64,000 nt of DNA, taken from assembly GCF_001899645.1 (NCBI RefSeq), contig NZ_MKVV01000050.1, positions 62,001 to 126,000 on the forward strand, read 5' to 3'. The DNA comes from Pseudonocardia sp. 73-21. GTDB taxonomy: Bacteria > Actinomycetota > Actinomycetes > Mycobacteriales > Pseudonocardiaceae. How positions within the stretch are numbered: the first letter of the stretch is position 1; every line of letters begins with the position of its first letter. The notes beneath the pieces are model-generated. The model was not told where the DNA came from. It saw only the letters and a list, made by a program, of their open reading frames with translations, and ran no database searches. Both the position numbers and the translations under genes were made by a program. Below are positions 60,938 to 64,000 of this stretch, one piece after another.

Positions 60938-62365
60938 TCAGTCTGGCGTCAGCTCCTGGGCGGCCGGGTCGCTGAGCGGTTCGACGAGCCCCGCGCCACC
61001 TGCTCCGCGGCCTCGCGCGACGGCATACCAGACGATGCCGATCACCAGCAGCGCCAGGTAGAGGTAGGGCAGGATGTTGTACGGGTACGCCGGGACGGGC
61101 ACCAGGTTCTTGTAGATGACGTACAGGATCGCCACCACCGCCGCCGCTGAGAGCACCCAGTGATGAGTGCGGACCGTGTGATGGCGGCGCAGGTAGATCG
61201 GCATGCCGACCGCCATCAGCAGGTAGGCGGTGAGGTAGCCAAAGGTGCCGATGGTACCGGTGTAGGCGTAGACCTCCAGCGGCGTGACCCCGAGCAGGAT
61301 CATGATCGCCGGAACGAGCACGACCGGTGGCAGCAACGCGAGGATCGCGACGTGCGGGGTGCGGTGCCGCGTGTGGGCGCGACGCAGCGCGGTGTGCAGG
61401 ACACCGTCGTGCGCCACGGCGAACAGCACCCGCGACGCCGCGTTGATGCTGGCGATCGTGACGGCGAAGAACGACGCGGTGACGCCGAGATCGATCACGT
61501 AACGGAACCCGCTGAGCCCGACGGTGCGGCTCAGGTCGTCCATCGGCGCGGCGCTGTTGCCGAGCCCGTCCGTGCCGAGCCCGAGCACCGAGGTGTAGGC
61601 CGCGAACACATAGAGGACACCGACCACGACGGCCGAGGTCAGGACCGCGCGCGGGATCGCCCGGTGCGGGTCCTTAGCCTCGGCGCCCAGTGCCGCTGCG
61701 CTCTCGAAACCCACGAAGCCCAGCACCGCCAGCACGACGCCGAAGGTGATGCCGTCGAAGCTCGACCCGTTGAGGCTGAGCTGGGCCGGGTCCGGCGCCG
61801 CGCCCCGCTCCACGATCGTCGTGACCAACAGGATGAGGATCGCGGCGATCGAGACGATCTCCAGAACCAGGCCCACTCGGGTGGAGATCTTGATGCCGAT
61901 CCAGGAGAACGCCGCGGCCGCGAGCCCCGCAACGATGAGGATCACCACCTGGGCGACGCTCGACGTGGTCGAGACACCGATCCCGTCGAGCAGCGCCCCG
62001 CCGTAGATCCCGACGCCGACCACCCCGATCATCGCGATGAACGTGTAGCCGATCACCAGGGCCCAGCCCGCGGCGAAGGCACCGCCCGCACCCAGGCTCT
62101 GCCCGACGTAGCCGTAGAGGGATCCTGCGGACGCGGTCTTGGTGCCGAACTGGGCGACGCACAGGCCGATCAGGATCACCAGCACCATGGCGATCACGTA
62201 GGACAGCCAGGAACCGTTGCCTGCCGAGAGCACGATCAGGGCCGGTCCGGTCGCCATGACCGCGCTCGGAGCGATCGCCGCGATCGACTGGGCCAGCACC
62301 TCGAGCGGGCCCATCGTCTTGTCGGCCAGTCCGGCACCGCTCTGCCGAACCTGCGGGGCGCTCAC
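60938..62365 (-). CDS. APC-family amino acid/amine permease
   Basis: A 475-residue transporter with 12 helices. The first helix has MGPLEVLAQSIAAIAPSAVM, TATGP-like unwound sequence; others include TASAGSLYGYVGQSLGAGGA and LGFVGFESAAALGAEAKDPH, the sixth-helix signature of the APC superfamily. Its ATG overlaps the amine oxidase stop (ATGA), so the pair is coupled. Likely substrates are amines or amino acids that the oxidase uses. Confidence 0.87.
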   Translation of the reverse strand: MSAPQVRQSGAGLADKTMGPLEVLAQSIAAIAPSAVMATGPALIVLSAGNGSWLSYVIAMVLVILIGLCVAQFGTKTASAGSLYGYVGQSLGAGGAFAAGWALVIGYTFIAMIGVVGVGIYGGALLDGIGVSTTSSVAQVVILIVAGLAAAAFSWIGIKISTRVGLVLEIVSIAAILILLVTTIVERGAAPDPAQLSLNGSSFDGITFGVVLAVLGFVGFESAAALGAEAKDPHRAIPRAVLTSAVVVGVLYVFAAYTSVLGLGTDGLGNSAAPMDDLSRTVGLSGFRYVIDLGVTASFFAVTIASINAASRVLFAVAHDGVLHTALRRAHTRHRTPHVAILALLPPVVLVPAIMILLGVTPLEVYAYTGTIGTFGYLTAYLLMAVGMPIYLRRHHTVRTHHWVLSAAAVVAILYVIYKNLVPVPAYPYNILPYLYLALLVIGIVWYAVARGRGAGGAGLVEPLSDPAAQELTPD

Positions 62366-64000
62366 CGGTGCACCTTTCCGTTGCCCTCGCCGCCGCCGGT
62401 GTCCCCGTCGCGGGCCGAATGGCAGGCCGGCGTGCTCGGCGGCAGGTCCAGCGCCGGGTTGCCGTCGAAGAATCCGACGGGTTTGAGGTGGAACCCGATG
62501 CGCGTCGTCGGCATCACCGGCCAGTCCTCGGGCCGAACCACGTGGTGGGCACAGAAGGTGTACCAGACCACGACGTCCGCCGACTCGATCGGCCGGTCAG
62601 CCTGCACGTAGACGGGCAAGCCGTCGGTCCCGCCCTTGTTCTGGTTGGGGTAGTCGCCCGCGGCGAAGCGCTGGGTCTCGTCGTAGGCGGTGACCCACAG
62701 GTGTTTGTAGGCGAACCCGCCGCGGTTCCAGGCCTGGGTGCCCTCCCCCGCCATCGGGACCGTGTTCTCCCCGGGAACCAGTTTGTAGGCGACCGGTTCA
62801 CCCGTGGCGCCGTACACCTCGGGGTTGACGATCGTCCAGTACCGGGCTGCGAACGGGTCGATGAGCCGGCCGGAGTCGCTCTCCCGCGCCAGCAGTGTCT
62901 TGCGGGTGTGCCAGGCGTTGCCCGTCTCGTTGCCCGGCCCGATCGGGCTCGGCGCAGAGTCCACCTCGTAGACCGAGTTGCGCTGCCCGTCGACGGCCAT
63001 GTCGAGACGGACGTTGAAGAAGTGCTGGTGGTGCGGTCCGTAGAGGTTGGGGGCCACGAGCGTGCCGTGACCGGGGCGCTCGCCGTCGGCGACGGCACCG
63101 GTGGAGATGACACCCGTCAGCTTCACCTCGAACTCGATCGTGGCGTCGGTGTAGAGATACCAGAAGAAGCCGTACTCGTAATTCCCGACGGTGGCGAAGC
63201 AGGAGACCACCAGCCGTCGGGAACGCCGGACCTCGGTCTTCTCGGTGCGGAAGTCGGTGTGCTTCCAGGCGACCCCGGTGTCCTCCTCGTGCAGGCAGAT
63301 CGCGTTCGGGATGGTCACCGGCCGCCCGTCGGCGTCATTGACGACCGCATCGAAGTACCTGATCTCTCCGAGGCAGTCGCAGCCCAGCTCGAGCGGGTTG
63401 AGCAGGAACCCGATCCCGTACTCGCCCTCGTCGAACACGTTCTTGAACCGGTGGGTGGGGGCCGGGTCGCCGTAGGGGATGTACATCTCCGACATCGACG
63501 CCCGGTGGATCACCGACCGCAGCCGCCCCCGGTCCTCGTAGCCCACGGTGTGCAGGACCAGCCCCTCGCGCGGGCTGAACCCCACCCGCAGCCGCCACTT
63601 CTGCCAGCGCACCTCACGGCCGTCGACGGTGAAGCTCGGGCCCTCCGGCTGGGTGATCTCCAGCGGCAGGACGTCGCCGCGCAACTCGGTGAACGCGGGC
63701 CGGTTGCCCGGGCGCGTCATCAACTCGGGCATGTAGTTGCCCGACTGCGCAGGCAACGGAACCACGCCGTGATCCTGGACGTCCACGACCTCCATGCGAT
63801 CCAGATCGACCACGACGAGCAGGCCCTCAACCGGACGGGCGTAGCCGTTGTCGTCAGGCTCGGACCGGATGAACGTCAGCGGCCGGACCAGCCGGCGGCC
63901 GGGGGCCGTATCTTCGCTGAAGCCGGTCGCCCATGGGTCGAGCATAGCCAGGCTGAAGTCGGTGACACCGCGTCTGCGGACGGCCTCCTGCCACCGTGGG
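62362..64000 (-). CDS. Copper amine oxidase (start beyond window edge)
   Basis: At least 546 residues, running off the right edge. The topaquinone site is TVGNYEYGFFWYLY (N-Y-E-Y; the first Tyr becomes TPQ), the catalytic base Asp is in RYFDAVVNDADG and copper ligands include the H-x-H of GPHHQHFFNVRLDM. The upstream RRRGVTDFSLAMLDPWATGF shows the frame continues past 63945. It oxidizes primary amines to aldehydes with release of NH3 and H2O2. The C terminus has a hydrophilic extension. Confidence 0.9.
   Translation of the reverse strand, partial: PRWQEAVRRRGVTDFSLAMLDPWATGFSEDTAPGRRLVRPLTFIRSEPDDNGYARPVEGLLVVVDLDRMEVVDVQDHGVVPLPAQSGNYMPELMTRPGNRPAFTELRGDVLPLEITQPEGPSFTVDGREVRWQKWRLRVGFSPREGLVLHTVGYEDRGRLRSVIHRASMSEMYIPYGDPAPTHRFKNVFDEGEYGIGFLLNPLELGCDCLGEIRYFDAVVNDADGRPVTIPNAICLHEEDTGVAWKHTDFRTEKTEVRRSRRLVVSCFATVGNYEYGFFWYLYTDATIEFEVKLTGVISTGAVADGERPGHGTLVAPNLYGPHHQHFFNVRLDMAVDGQRNSVYEVDSAPSPIGPGNETGNAWHTRKTLLARESDSGRLIDPFAARYWTIVNPEVYGATGEPVAYKLVPGENTVPMAGEGTQAWNRGGFAYKHLWVTAYDETQRFAAGDYPNQNKGGTDGLPVYVQADRPIESADVVVWYTFCAHHVVRPEDWPVMPTTRIGFHLKPVGFFDGNPALDLPPSTPACHSARDGDTGGGEGNGKVHR

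Noticed and set aside
61160-62611. A 483-codon plus-strand open frame
   Set aside because: Antisense to the APC permease; Arg/Asp/Gln-rich composition with no domain.

Overview
The window reads as chromosomal DNA of a high-GC actinobacterium, most likely a Pseudonocardia or close relative. This is inferred from GC-rich codon use, GTG starts, four-base overlaps between operon genes, and protein families typical of that group (GAF/ANTAR proteins, an RsdA-like protein, DUF6247). No rRNA, complete tRNA, CRISPR array or replication origin was seen.

Layout. 1-11.1 kb is an intact catabolic and flavin region: the start of bioB, ribBA overlapping a flavin reductase gene, then acyl-CoA ligase, zinc-ribbon protein, SDR, luciferase-like flavin monooxygenase and lactonase-like metallo-hydrolase, closed by a strong hairpin and followed by GAF/Fis, FadR-type and TetR-type regulators. 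11.2-18 kb is decayed: a frameshifted SDR, a deleted IS21 element, frameshifted GAF/ANTAR genes, a STAS gene, an RsdA-like gene, a HesB-like gene and an intact IS1634-type transposase. From 18.3 to 43.4 kb an accessory segment lies between two 84-bp direct repeats. It holds a toxin-antitoxin pair, membrane proteins, a tRNA-Pro fragment, an IS256 fragment, an arsenosugar-like cluster, a metal permease with its repressor, an ECF sigma/anti-sigma pair, a rhodanese-CBS gene, a HAD hydrolase gene and a merA/arsR pair. From 43.4 to 51.5 kb are Nramp and MgtE-like genes behind a structured leader, IS remnants, an AlbA_2 gene, a TerD gene and a tRNA-Val fragment. From 51.9 to 64 kb are a second acyl-CoA ligase, an unknown protein, a TetR gene divergent from lnt, IS256 and BrkB remnants, and an amino-acid permease overlapping a copper amine oxidase that runs off the end.

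Most notable. Two genes in the accessory segment carry one in-frame UGA exactly where a conserved cysteine belongs: a redoxin (UGA at 32458, giving UxxC) and a rhodanese-CBS protein (UGA at 37770). Each UGA is followed after 12-14 nt by a perfect 7-bp hairpin with a short G-containing loop, as in bacterial SECIS elements. Both are proposed to be selenoproteins. The redoxin ends an operon with a phosphoesterase-like/radical SAM fusion, a VTT membrane protein, a flavoprotein and an ArsM-like methyltransferase. That operon is divergent from two glycosyltransferases of arsenosugar-associated families and an MFS exporter. Together they suggest an undescribed selenoprotein-linked organoarsenical (or related metalloid) pathway.

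In the first region the enzymes form a chemically ordered route: alcohol to ketone (SDR), ketone to ester or lactone (flavin monooxygenase fed by the reductase and ribBA), ring opening (lactonase), then CoA activation (ligase). The substrate is unknown.
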